DNA of 37,696 bases from a virus. The DNA lies in the IMG/VR virus record IMGVR_UViG_3300030333_003867, positions 1 to 37,696 of that record, one strand, 5' to 3'. Made by a program: the position numbers and the translations under genes. The notes beneath the pieces are model-generated. The model did no database searches, was not told where the DNA came from, and was given only the letters and a program-made list of their open reading frames with translations. Below are positions 13,972-23,048 of the stretch, piece after piece (positions within the stretch are counted from its first letter, which is position 1; each line of letters starts with the position of its first letter).

Positions 13972-15846
13972 ATGAGTGCTTTAATCACAACGACAGATGT
14001 AGGCGGTAGTCCAGATGTACCAGACGCAACCGTAACAACTAAATGGAAACAATACCTATGGGTAAGGCAAGTTGGTTCGTCAGCAGTTCCAAAGGTTTAT
14101 GTTTGGAATGACTTCGCAACAAGTGATGCCACCTATTTAAAGTGGCAGGAGAAAGCTGACGTAAGTGCTGGGTCAATAGTCAACTCGCAGATCAGCAATA
14201 GTGCTGCGATTGCTGGTAGTAAGCTCGACCTGACAAACACAATTGTCAACGCTCACATCAACTCATCAGCGGCTATTGATTCATCCAAGCTGGCTACGGT
14301 TCCTTACGCAAAGCTGAACCTGTCTGGCGCTGTGACTAATGCGGACTTAGCTGGCAGCATCAGTCAGGATAAACTTGCGGGAAGCATAGGCATAGGAAAG
14401 TTAAGCCTGACAAGTAGTATTACCAATAGCCACATCAATGGCTCTGCGGCAATAGACTCATCGAAGCTTGCCACTATTCCCTACTCGAAACTTACTCTTT
14501 CAAACTCAATCACAAACAATGACGTAGCAACAACTGCTGCCATTAGTTACAACAAGTTATCTGTATCAGATGGCGACATCCCGTTTGCAAAGTTATCGAT
14601 CACTAATGGCGACATTAGCAATCTGAAGATAGACCGACTTTACGAAAAGAGGCTGTCAATTCAGTCAGCACAATCATCAAGTGGGGCAATCCTTCAAGTG
14701 CCAGATTCTGCCAAGCAGTTGGATGGAATTTACAGGGGAGTGTTATCAAGCTCCGGTGACCAATCGATTGTTCTACCTGACCTAAAGAAATTTAACGTAA
14801 AGATTAATAACGCCAACGGTTATTCTAACGGGGCAACAAGCCTTACTGTTGATGCGTTACCTCAAGCCTTGTACGCAGGACAGGTTGTAACATTTTCAAA
14901 TGAAGCCACCTTTACCCTGTCAGCTAACGCTAGTGCGGATGCCACTACAATTACCGGCAAACTAGTGGCGGCATCAACGGTAGTTAATGACAGCTTGGGA
15001 TATGTTTACGATGGCACAAGCTTCAGACTTTCTGTTTACAAGGGAGGCGGAAGCGGCAAAGTGGACATTAGAATAGCCGGACATATTCCATCTGCTGGCA
15101 CATATTCTGGGTCGAACCTGACGCTAACTCTTCCGGCGGGTCACGGTATACTGACAAGCGACAAGGTCACCGTGACTGGAATGACACCTGACTACTACAA
15201 CGTGGTTAAGGCACAGGTCACCAACGCTACTGACACCCAGATAACCTATGTTAATCAGTCCAGCACAACACCGGCTGCAAATGCTACCGGCTTTGGATTA
15301 GCACGAAGATCAGAAAAGTTAGTTAACAACTCAACCGGAGTTCTTTCTGACTCAATAACTGTTATTCCTACAACTGCTTCAGCCGAAAACAAAAAGATTG
15401 TTATTCATTGTATTGCTGACTCAGACAGAGGCGATGGCCAATGGTTGATTGGTGGTATACCGTCATACTCATCCACTACATTGCAGGCTGAAACAGGTGA
15501 AACCTTTTCTAAATCTGTTAAGAAGGATTTACCCACCGCAACCAAGGTGTTTAAGACTACTGTTGATCTGTCTGATGTTGCTACAGGTAACAATAAAACT
15601 ATTTCTGTTCAAAGTGACCACGGAGACACCGCAGCAATTGGAGACAAAATCCTTTTTGAGGGGGGAGGCATCCTTACATTAACTGCCGCTGTATCCGCAT
15701 CAGCGTCTTCGCTTATTGGAAATTTGACTGGCTTTGAAGTTGGTAAATATGAACTTGGTCATCGCATCCCTCGCGAAGATGGAGCTTTGCTTGAGTCGGG
15801 GCGTGAATTCAAGACAGCTACCAACATCGTAATGATCGTACCGTAA
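13972..15846 (+). CDS. Fibre-like virion protein with I-x-SSKL repeats, 624 aa
   Basis: Residues 65-220 are made of short repeats such as SAAIDSSKLATVPYAKLNLS and SGSIxxSQI-type units, a pattern of triple-stranded beta fibre shafts; HINSSAAIDSSKLATVPYAKL (95-115) returns almost unchanged at 154-174. After a short linker come beta domains (240-620) with Gly/Ser/Thr-rich turns and no cysteines of note. It lies between adaptor and nozzle, so it is likely a side fibre or collar fibre bound at the head-tail junction. Its TAA stop shares one base with the ATG of the next gene. Function in host binding is inferred. Confidence 0.7.
   Translation: MSALITTTDVGGSPDVPDATVTTKWKQYLWVRQVGSSAVPKVYVWNDFATSDATYLKWQEKADVSAGSIVNSQISNSAAIAGSKLDLTNTIVNAHINSSAAIDSSKLATVPYAKLNLSGAVTNADLAGSISQDKLAGSIGIGKLSLTSSITNSHINGSAAIDSSKLATIPYSKLTLSNSITNNDVATTAAISYNKLSVSDGDIPFAKLSITNGDISNLKIDRLYEKRLSIQSAQSSSGAILQVPDSAKQLDGIYRGVLSSSGDQSIVLPDLKKFNVKINNANGYSNGATSLTVDALPQALYAGQVVTFSNEATFTLSANASADATTITGKLVAASTVVNDSLGYVYDGTSFRLSVYKGGGSGKVDIRIAGHIPSAGTYSGSNLTLTLPAGHGILTSDKVTVTGMTPDYYNVVKAQVTNATDTQITYVNQSSTTPAANATGFGLARRSEKLVNNSTGVLSDSITVIPTTASAENKKIVIHCIADSDRGDGQWLIGGIPSYSSTTLQAETGETFSKSVKKDLPTATKVFKTTVDLSDVATGNNKTISVQSDHGDTAAIGDKILFEGGGILTLTAAVSASASSLIGNLTGFEVGKYELGHRIPREDGALLESGREFKTATNIVMIVP
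14254..14493 (+). repeat. Two copies of a 63-base fibre-shaft repeat
   Basis: Bases 14254-14316 and 14431-14493 encode 21-residue segments that differ at only three residues (HIN[SG]SAAIDSSKLAT[VI]PY[AS]KL). The DNA is more diverged, mostly at third codon positions, so the protein pattern is kept by selection. Confidence 0.75.
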
Positions 15847-18224
15847 TGCCTCGCTACCGGAGTGTAACAATCAAGCCAAGCCAAGGTGGGCGACTCTTAT
15901 CCAGAGTTTCCGAAGCCGAGGCTGGCATTGAGAATTATACTGTAAAGCGAGACTGGCGGCGTGACTTAGATCGAGAAAAAAAACGAGAGGGTTACGATTG
16001 GTTCTGGGGTAACCAGAGCAGAAGCCTTGATGGCCAGCAATATCCTGGGGGCGAAGGCGTCTCTGAGGAGATCACATTCATTCATTCTGCGAGACGACCT
16101 AACGGAAAGACCGCGCTACTTGCTGGCAGCGCCACAAAACTGTACAGGTTCCTGTCATCCAACGAGGGGTATGCGACAGATTACGCAGAGGATTATACTG
16201 AAACAATCTCTGGCAACTGGACAGAGATAGGCAGCGGGTTTAGTTCGACGGCAAACAGGTGGGAGGCTGTAAATATAAACGGCTACACCGTGTTTAATAA
16301 CGGCGTTGATCTACCCCACTTGTACCGACTTGAATGGGACAAGGCAGAGCCTATCCATGAGATGCGCGAACAAGGCATCAGTAGTGTTGGGACAATCGCA
16401 GCATACAATGGAATATTAATGTGTGCTGACGTGTCTGAGATTTCTCAAACCAATCTCGACACTTTGATGTCACCGAATACAGCAACTGGGGTGACAGCAG
16501 AACAGGTAGGTTCAGTCTTCAGCCAGCCAACAGTTGCCAGCATGGCAGCTAATGCTACCGATGTTGTTGCATCAACATCCATGTTTACTCCAAGCGATGT
16601 AGGTAAATCCATCCGCTTCACTAATGGCTTTAAGACCACAATCGTTGGTGGTTCCGGTACAACGGTACAGGTAGATACGGCTCCGACATCTGCAATAGAA
16701 AACCTCGCCTTCTTCCTTATAGATAACAGGGAAAATTATGGATCTTATACAGTCCGTTGCTTTCCTGGTTATTTTACAGAAAGCATGGTTGGGTTGAAAA
16801 TGCTGTTCGACTCTGGCGAAGTCAGGACGATAACAAAGTTCATTGATGGTCAGACAGCTATGGTCGATCTTGATTCTCCAATTGCTGATGGAACCTTCAA
16901 ATTAGAGAATCCAGATTCGTACAAAGCTTACACCGGCAACACAACTAGGCGGCAGTACCGATTAGCGTGGAGCTTGCCTGACTATCCAGAGGAGTGGGGA
17001 GTTGTGCTGTCAGGTTCGATCACCAAGGGTGACGATAAGCTCACGTTGAAGTGGCCTGCGAAGTCCATAAAGACCGGCGACAGCTTGACGATTACTGGGG
17101 CTGGAGTAAACGGCGGTAACTTGGTGGCTACAGTACAATTTATTTCAGTTGCTGGAGCAGAGTTGACTCTTGATAAGACAGCAGACACCACGGTAACAAG
17201 CGCGACAGTTCAGCCAACGACAGCTATCGGCAGCATCATTGGATTTGATGACATCCAAGATGACGGCAGCGGTATTCTCAAGATGGCAGAGTTGCAGGGC
17301 AACTTGGTAGTTTACAGGGACACATCGATTTTCTTGTTCCAATACACAGGCAACACCACTAGTCCCTTTAATGTAACCAAGCTGGCAATCCCTTCCGGTA
17401 AATCTCTCTACTATCGGCACACGCTTGTGAACATCAATGGACGTGAACATGTGTATGCTGGTCGATCTGGCTTTTACGAGTTCGATCTTTCATCTCGCAT
17501 ACCAAGAGCAATTCCAGCGGCGGATGCTGTGTCTGATAAGTTTTTTAATACAGCGAAAATTGAGGACACCGAGAAAATCTTTTCGGTTCACAATACGCCT
17601 ACTCAGGAAGTTTGGGTTATTGGTACAGGAACAGATGACAAGTGTCTGTGTTACGACTACAAATACGACACATTCTCTACCACAAATATCCCAGCCACAG
17701 CCGCAGCAAGTGTAAAGAAACCAGAGACTGAGTTGGTCAATGAGGAATCAGAAGACTGGTTTGTTTTTGGTGACACCAACGGGGTGGTGTTTACTTATGG
17801 GAAGGTGGACAAAGAGTTAAAGTGGGGTGACGACTCGACGGTAGGGAAATCTATTTACTATCGGCGGATTAACTCTGCCAAAGAAAAGTACGATAGCATT
17901 TTAAAGTTTGGGTTGTACAACTTTGGGAACGCATTAGACGAAAAGGATTTGCGAGGTTATGTGCTGCACCTAAGCAGCAAGACACCAGGAAATCCAGAGG
18001 TCACAGTAAAAATTTATGGAACGAGAAACGAAGCTGAAGACACCACGCTGCTGGGAAGCCAGACGCTTACAGAGGCTGAAGCAAAGAGCCTTATCGCGTG
18101 TTATTTTAGACAACATTTGTTTCAAGACGAAATACAAGCAAGCGGCATGATCGATGTTCAATTTAGTGGAAGAACATTTGATGCTGCGAGCATAGATACT
18201 GAATCATTAATAAGGAAATCATAA
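15846..18224 (+). CDS. Tail nozzle protein (tail tubular protein B-like)
   Basis: A 792-residue protein directly after the connector genes, in the size range of T7 gp12 and P22 gp10 type nozzles that form the distal tail tube. The N-terminal segment (KPSQGGRLLSRVSEAEAGIENYTVKRDW region) and the beta-propeller-like part with LQGNLVVYRDTSIFLFQY, REHVYAGRSGFYEFDLSSR and TPTQEVWVIGTG fit that family. The tube would extend the DNA channel and act in penetration of the outer membrane. The start shares one base with the previous stop. Fold assignment is by pattern and context. Confidence 0.75.
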   Translation: MPRYRSVTIKPSQGGRLLSRVSEAEAGIENYTVKRDWRRDLDREKKREGYDWFWGNQSRSLDGQQYPGGEGVSEEITFIHSARRPNGKTALLAGSATKLYRFLSSNEGYATDYAEDYTETISGNWTEIGSGFSSTANRWEAVNINGYTVFNNGVDLPHLYRLEWDKAEPIHEMREQGISSVGTIAAYNGILMCADVSEISQTNLDTLMSPNTATGVTAEQVGSVFSQPTVASMAANATDVVASTSMFTPSDVGKSIRFTNGFKTTIVGGSGTTVQVDTAPTSAIENLAFFLIDNRENYGSYTVRCFPGYFTESMVGLKMLFDSGEVRTITKFIDGQTAMVDLDSPIADGTFKLENPDSYKAYTGNTTRRQYRLAWSLPDYPEEWGVVLSGSITKGDDKLTLKWPAKSIKTGDSLTITGAGVNGGNLVATVQFISVAGAELTLDKTADTTVTSATVQPTTAIGSIIGFDDIQDDGSGILKMAELQGNLVVYRDTSIFLFQYTGNTTSPFNVTKLAIPSGKSLYYRHTLVNINGREHVYAGRSGFYEFDLSSRIPRAIPAADAVSDKFFNTAKIEDTEKIFSVHNTPTQEVWVIGTGTDDKCLCYDYKYDTFSTTNIPATAAASVKKPETELVNEESEDWFVFGDTNGVVFTYGKVDKELKWGDDSTVGKSIYYRRINSAKEKYDSILKFGLYNFGNALDEKDLRGYVLHLSSKTPGNPEVTVKIYGTRNEAEDTTLLGSQTLTEAEAKSLIACYFRQHLFQDEIQASGMIDVQFSGRTFDAASIDTESLIRKS

Positions 18225-19309
18225 TGCCAATTGTAGATTTAAATTACAGGAAGAACCAAACTGCTGCATTAACCTCTACTCAGGTTGATCGGAACTTTGA
18301 GTTGGTGCAGGACTTTACTAACGGACTTGAGACTCTGTACAACACAGCGTTCAACCAAGACGGCACATTTAAGGTTCCAGTTACCGCAACCAACATACAA
18401 TCCGATTCGCATTTCTACGCAGAAGACACGTCAAGTAACGATGATTATGCAATCACTTTGTCGCCTGCTATCACAGCGTACAAAGACGGAATGGTTGTTG
18501 CCTTTAAGGCCAAGACTACAAATACGGGGGCTGCTTCACTTAATGTAAATTCAGTAGGTGCAAAAAGTATTTTTAAACGAAAAGATATTCCGCTTGAGGA
18601 TGGTGATATTGTCGCTGGTCAGATTGTAGAGGCTAGGTACAACTCAACAACGGATGGTTTTGAAGTCACTACACCATTATCAAATCAGCTTGGTTTAAAG
18701 ACCGGAACCAAGGGCCAAAAAATACGGGTAGATAACGAGGGTAAAATAGAATTTTACACGCCTACCATAGCGGCTGCCGAATTTACAGGTCACGTCGCCC
18801 CATATTGGGGTGCAATACAAGGTGGTAATTTATATGGCACGGACAAAGAAGACACTAATGTTTCTACCAATTTACAAAGTGGCGGGTCTTCTGTGTATGA
18901 TGATATTGATGTCCTTAAATTACATGAGCTTTCTAATCAAGGTGGTGACTATCCTATATATGTCCAAGAAAATAAAAATGTGGAGTTAAAATTTGATGAC
19001 GATAAGTTAAACACAGCAGGAGGCGGGGTGAAAATTGCTGAAACTTCTGGTTTAAATATATTAGTTCAAGGGCAAGGGGGGGATCGGTTTCATGGAATGT
19101 TAAATATATGGAATCCAAACACTTTAAAATATGCACCTTTATATATGTTTGAAGTAGGGAACTGGGAAAACACAGGGTATCAAAGTGTTCACACGATGAT
19201 AACCTGCCCAAGAATGGATAGTAACGAATATAAATTTAAATTAATTTGTCAAAATGTAAGTTCTGCTTCACTTTCATTTATTGGATTTAAGATCATAGGT
19301 CATTATTAA
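18224..19309 (+). CDS. Tail fibre with common shaft domain and AT-rich tip, 361 aa
   Basis: Residues 73-151 (YAITLSPAITAYKDGMVVAF through AGQIVEARYNSTTDGFEV) are a domain I recognise from many tail fibres. The N-terminal 50 residues probably attach to the tail. The tip (about 200-361) is beta-rich, with no recognised family, and ends in a hydrophobic strand (SLSFIGFKIIGHY). By hand count the tip coding DNA (18841-19310) is about one third G+C, clearly lower than the flanking genes, suggesting the receptor-binding tip came from elsewhere. It shares one base with the nozzle gene end. Confidence 0.8.
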   Translation: MPIVDLNYRKNQTAALTSTQVDRNFELVQDFTNGLETLYNTAFNQDGTFKVPVTATNIQSDSHFYAEDTSSNDDYAITLSPAITAYKDGMVVAFKAKTTNTGAASLNVNSVGAKSIFKRKDIPLEDGDIVAGQIVEARYNSTTDGFEVTTPLSNQLGLKTGTKGQKIRVDNEGKIEFYTPTIAAAEFTGHVAPYWGAIQGGNLYGTDKEDTNVSTNLQSGGSSVYDDIDVLKLHELSNQGGDYPIYVQENKNVELKFDDDKLNTAGGGVKIAETSGLNILVQGQGGDRFHGMLNIWNPNTLKYAPLYMFEVGNWENTGYQSVHTMITCPRMDSNEYKFKLICQNVSSASLSFIGFKIIGHY

Positions 19310-19311
19310 TT

Positions 19312-19914
19312 TTGGATATTACTCTGCGAATTGCTGACGGTTTCGCCCCTAACGCAGAACAGATTAGGGAGGAAATATTGTCCGCAAATTTCACGGACGA
19401 GGTTGGCCCAGACGGTTACAACTACACAGGCATCTGCCTAGACAATCAACCTGACCTAACCAAAGAGATTGCTGCGCTTGTTGGGTTTGATGTTGAAATA
19501 AAACTCTCATGCTTTCGGGTAAGTTATGAAAAAGAAATGCCGCATAACCATGTGCATTCTGATGGGATATGCGCCAAGTACGCAGGCATACTTTACCTAA
19601 ACCCAAACCATCAACGCAGAGGAGGTACTGCCTTTTGGAGGCATAAGGTAGGCGGATGGGATTCATTGCCAGCCGATGACGAGCTAATAAAAGACGGCAG
19701 AGATCCAGTTGAATTTAATTTGGATATGGTCGAGGAGTGGCAGCGCAAAGATCAATGGGCCATGTGTGGATTTGCCGAGATGAAATTCAACAGGTTCATA
19801 ACCTATCCCACAAAAATGTTTCACAGTCGTTACCCTCACGAAGCCTTCGGCACTACACTCTCGGATGGCAGACTAATATGGACAGTATTTTATGATCGTA
19901 AGGGAAGCCAATGA
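19312..19914 (+). CDS. 2OG-Fe(II) oxygenase-like protein, 200 aa
   Basis: The order and spacing H82-S-D84, then H171 (KMFHSRYP) and R187 (SDGRLIWTVFY) fit the iron-binding H-x-D...H triad and the 2-oxoglutarate-binding Arg of the prolyl-hydroxylase-like superfamily. The strand KYAGILYLNP followed by GGTAFW is typical of these double-stranded beta helices. It would hydroxylate or otherwise oxidise a protein or small molecule. Placed between a fibre and the ejection proteins, a virion protein or host-surface substrate is possible. The start is TTG two bases after the previous stop, as no ATG is available near. Its end overlaps the acetyltransferase gene. Confidence 0.75.
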   Translation: MDITLRIADGFAPNAEQIREEILSANFTDEVGPDGYNYTGICLDNQPDLTKEIAALVGFDVEIKLSCFRVSYEKEMPHNHVHSDGICAKYAGILYLNPNHQRRGGTAFWRHKVGGWDSLPADDELIKDGRDPVEFNLDMVEEWQRKDQWAMCGFAEMKFNRFITYPTKMFHSRYPHEAFGTTLSDGRLIWTVFYDRKGSQ

Positions 19915-20329
19915 TGACGACTACAAACAGTTAGATAGCCTCTGCCAAAAATTCTTCAAAGAGGGTGGCCTAAAAGGAGTACCTAAGAACTTTTCCGCAG
20001 GACTGAGGAAACATGTGGATGCAGGCTTTGCCCTGTGCCTTGTCCTTGTTCGCGATGGTGTAGTGCTGGGTACAATTGGGGGTATGATTAGTGAAGACTT
20101 CATAACAGGCGATCTGATATGCACCGAAATGTTCTGGTACGTCGAACCTCAATACAGGCGTCATGGCATTCGATTACACAAGGCGCTGGAAGCGGAGGCA
20201 AAAAATCGCGGGTGTGAACGAATTTACATGGTACATTTAGCAAAGCTAAAGGCTGATAAACTAGAAAGGTACTATAAGAGATGTGGCTACGAACCTTTAG
20301 AAATTTTTTACAGCAAAGATTTAACATGA
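19892..20329 (+). CDS. GNAT-family N-acetyltransferase
   Basis: Residues 75-110 hold the acetyl-CoA binding motif A: a beta strand with acidic end (ICTEMFWYVEPQYRR) and the loop R90-H-G-I-R94 leading into a helix (LHKALEAEAKNRG). Residues 125-134 (ERYYKRCGYEP) are motif B. The strand before (VVLGTIGGMI) completes the fold, and the length of 145 is normal. It would transfer an acetyl group to an amine of unknown identity. It overlaps the oxygenase-like gene by 23 bases in another frame, so the two are probably made together and may modify the same target. Confidence 0.9.
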   Translation: MIVREANDDDYKQLDSLCQKFFKEGGLKGVPKNFSAGLRKHVDAGFALCLVLVRDGVVLGTIGGMISEDFITGDLICTEMFWYVEPQYRRHGIRLHKALEAEAKNRGCERIYMVHLAKLKADKLERYYKRCGYEPLEIFYSKDLT

Positions 20330-20342
20330 GAAAGGAATTAAC

Positions 20343-21398
20343 ATGGCAGCGGTAACAGCAGCAACGGCAGCGGTAGTTAGTGCTGGTGCTTCAGTAGTAG
20401 GTTCAGCGCGAGCAGGCAAGGAGGCTAAGAAGGGACGCCGCGCCGCCAGAGAGCAAGCTGCGTTAGATCGAGAGTTTAATTACAAAATGTTTCAAGAGGG
20501 GCGTGGCTCTAAGGGTAGTGCCAAACTTCCTCTTTACATGAAGGATTCCAGCGGACGACTAATCGAGCCAATAGCAGGAACGCAAGCCGCCGATATCTTT
20601 TCTATTCCTCTCGACAAAACGCCCAGAGAAAGACTCAGGGAGTTTGAAGATATTTATGCTGCTGAAGAACCGTTGCGTGAGCAGGGCATGGATACCCTGC
20701 GAGGCATCTATGAAGGCATAGGCGGAATTAGTGATTATGAAAGAAGGCGTCGAGAAAATGTTGCCCCAGTATCTGAAGCTGAACGGCAGCAGGCGCAAAC
20801 CATAGGGCAATCTGCTGAGTTGGCATTAGCCCAGCAACTCAACGCACAACGTGCCAGAGATGCTATGGCTGGCATATCCGGTAGAGCTAACCTTGGTTCA
20901 CAATTAGCAAGTGCTAACATTAGGCAAAACGCAGCGCAGCAACAGGCTGGCGCATTGGCAGAAGCTAACCTAGCAGACGCTCGACGTAACGCTGCGATTT
21001 CAGAGGATGCATATCGGATGCAGTTGGACAATCCGCAACTTGCAGATTCGATTGCAGCCATGCGAATAGCATCACAGCAACAACCCTACAATCAGTTGGT
21101 TGAACAAGCAGGGCGACAATACTCTGTGTTACAGCCATTTGAGATAGCACCAGGAGGATTTAGAGCCACGCCGTTGCCTGCTCCTGCGGTTGACACGTCA
21201 GGGTCAGCTTTAGCTGGCGGTATAGCTGGTGCAGCAAATGCGTTCGGCCAGTACGCTCGCAACAAGCAGATGATGGACATGCTGAATCAGCAGCAATTTA
21301 TGAGACAGCCAACATACTACGGCACAAACCCAGATGGTACTAACGTCACCTCTGGTCAAGCCGAAGTTGGCACAGGTTTTGACTTTGGTTCAATATAA
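20343..21398 (+). CDS. Internal virion (ejection) protein, small, 351 aa
   Basis: Residues 1-25 are an Ala/Gly/Val stretch (AAVTAATAAVVSAGASVVGSA), able to cross or enter a membrane, followed by a basic patch. The middle is long Ala/Gln-rich helix (ELALAQQLNAQRARDAMAG). A second Gly/Ala segment (GSALAGGIAGAANAFG) lies near 285-300. This is the pattern of T7 gp14-like ejection proteins that form the channel into the host. An AAAGGAA ribosome site lies before the ATG. It is the first of three ejection-type genes in a row. Confidence 0.7.
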   Translation: MAAVTAATAAVVSAGASVVGSARAGKEAKKGRRAAREQAALDREFNYKMFQEGRGSKGSAKLPLYMKDSSGRLIEPIAGTQAADIFSIPLDKTPRERLREFEDIYAAEEPLREQGMDTLRGIYEGIGGISDYERRRRENVAPVSEAERQQAQTIGQSAELALAQQLNAQRARDAMAGISGRANLGSQLASANIRQNAAQQQAGALAEANLADARRNAAISEDAYRMQLDNPQLADSIAAMRIASQQQPYNQLVEQAGRQYSVLQPFEIAPGGFRATPLPAPAVDTSGSALAGGIAGAANAFGQYARNKQMMDMLNQQQFMRQPTYYGTNPDGTNVTSGQAEVGTGFDFGSI

Positions 21399-21422
21399 CA
21401 ACGCCAACCAGTAACAAGCATT

Positions 21423-23039
21423 ATGGCTACTGAAAGAGAAGTTTTTGAAATGGCAAGACAGGGTGTGCAGCAGGCTGCTGCCCCCTTGGTGGGAATGATG
21501 TCGGACAGGGTTGCCATGAAGGCGCAAGAACTAGACCGGCAACGCAAATTAGCTGACGACCAACGACGTAGGGACGAGGCAAGGCAAGATTGGATTGAAA
21601 AATTCAACATGCAAACCGCCGCTGCGAAAGCAGCAGCTAAGGCTTCAAGAGAATTTACTACGTCTGAACGCATTGCTCAAAACAAGGCTGCTAAAGAAGC
21701 AGCCAAGACTTCACGGGACTTTACTAGGTCAGAACGTATTGCTCGTCAGAATTTTCAAGCGACGGAATCGGATTGGAATTTTTACAGGAACCGCATGGTT
21801 CAGCTTGATGAGAGGGGTTTTGCTATTCAGCAGGATGAGAAGGAGATGCGACTCAAGGCTGCTCAGTACGGGATGGTAAATTCCAATGAAGCTTCTATCG
21901 AAGATGTTTATAAATACATCTATAATAAAGCCCCAGAAGAGTTGGAGAAATTTAAGAAGCGTCAGCGAGATGCTTTCAGAGCATTGAATCCTGAAATTCA
22001 TCAAAACTATGAAAACTTATCTGAGCAACGAAATGCAATCTATGGGCAAATCGGTGAGTTAATTAGAAATAGTTCCGGCCCAACTGAAGACGAAATACTC
22101 AAGAGCCTTCTACCTAAATTAATTGCCGACCCAATTTTCAAATTAAACGAAACGGATATTGAGACAATTAGGACTGAGGGACTGGCGGGTTTGGCTAGAC
22201 TTATTCAGAATGATGAGGCAGCGCAACAACAACTAGGAACTTTGATGGAGCAAGTTTCAGAAGAGGTTGGTGACGCAAAAGCAAAACAAGTTTCAAATGA
22301 GATTTCATTACGGATGGAGCAAGTGCGAGTAATTGATTCCAATATGAAAAGGATAGAAACGGTAAATCCATCTATCGGCCTTGAATCTACAACTGTAATT
22401 AATGAAAGAACTTCGCGAAATTTCTTAAATAATCGAAACCAAGATGCTGTTCAGACAGGGAGGTTCAATTTACCTCCGCAAAGTGGGGCTACTCCGGCAG
22501 TAACTCCACCTCCTGCTCCAGCAACTCCGGCAACTTCGACAAATCAAAGCACAACTCCTCCTCCCGCCTTTACTCCTGCCGCAGCACCTTCCGATGCGGA
22601 CAGCCCTGCCGCTGGAGGCTTTGGCCCTGTTATCCCTTCTACTCCCACGTTGGACATGAGCCGCTTTGGGCCGTTATCTGATGACATGGATGCTCTTGAA
22701 AAAGAGCGAGCTACGCTTGAAGGCAATGTTCAGCGTCAGAATGACATGATGAGTAAAGCTATTAAACGTGGTAATCAGCCTAATGACTCGGTAGTTAAAT
22801 CTTTGGCTGAAAACCAACAGCGAATCAGCGACATCGAGAATATGATTTTCCGGTTGAACCAAGACAACATTCGTCCCGTTCCGCTTGAAGGTGGTGACCC
22901 AGGATTTAGGGGTGTTGTTTCTGGCAACCCAGAGACTTCTGAGGAAAGGTCGATGCGTATCCGCCGACTCCTAGATGAATCAAACAGGAGAACTCGCGAG
23001 GAACTACGCAGATCACCATTCTACGGCGGCGGTCAATAA
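21423..23039 (+). CDS. Internal virion (ejection) protein, medium, 538 aa
   Basis: The N-terminal 110 residues are charged helix with a 22-residue repeat (SREFTTSERIAQNKAAKEAAK then SRDFTRSERIARQN). The middle is long helix. Residues about 355-420 are a flexible Pro/Ala/Thr linker (TPPPAPATPATS), then another coiled-coil segment (LEKERATLEGNVQRQNDMM). It corresponds in place to T7 gp15, which builds the ejection tube with its neighbours. No enzymatic motif is seen. Confidence 0.65.
   Translation: MATEREVFEMARQGVQQAAAPLVGMMSDRVAMKAQELDRQRKLADDQRRRDEARQDWIEKFNMQTAAAKAAAKASREFTTSERIAQNKAAKEAAKTSRDFTRSERIARQNFQATESDWNFYRNRMVQLDERGFAIQQDEKEMRLKAAQYGMVNSNEASIEDVYKYIYNKAPEELEKFKKRQRDAFRALNPEIHQNYENLSEQRNAIYGQIGELIRNSSGPTEDEILKSLLPKLIADPIFKLNETDIETIRTEGLAGLARLIQNDEAAQQQLGTLMEQVSEEVGDAKAKQVSNEISLRMEQVRVIDSNMKRIETVNPSIGLESTTVINERTSRNFLNNRNQDAVQTGRFNLPPQSGATPAVTPPPAPATPATSTNQSTTPPPAFTPAAAPSDADSPAAGGFGPVIPSTPTLDMSRFGPLSDDMDALEKERATLEGNVQRQNDMMSKAIKRGNQPNDSVVKSLAENQQRISDIENMIFRLNQDNIRPVPLEGGDPGFRGVVSGNPETSEERSMRIRRLLDESNRRTREELRRSPFYGGGQ
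21618..21752 (+). repeat. 66-base tandem repeat in the medium ejection gene
   Basis: Two 22-codon units encode Ala/Lys helix followed by SR[ED]FT[TR]SERIA[QR]. It looks like an in-frame duplication that lengthens a helix. Confidence 0.65.
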
Positions 23040-23048
23040 TGCACGACG

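Noticed and set aside
14164-14640. Regular repeats in the 624-residue fibre gene considered as a CRISPR-like or DNA repeat array.
   Set aside because: The repeats are in-frame, imperfect, of unequal spacing, and diverge at third positions, so they are protein shaft repeats.
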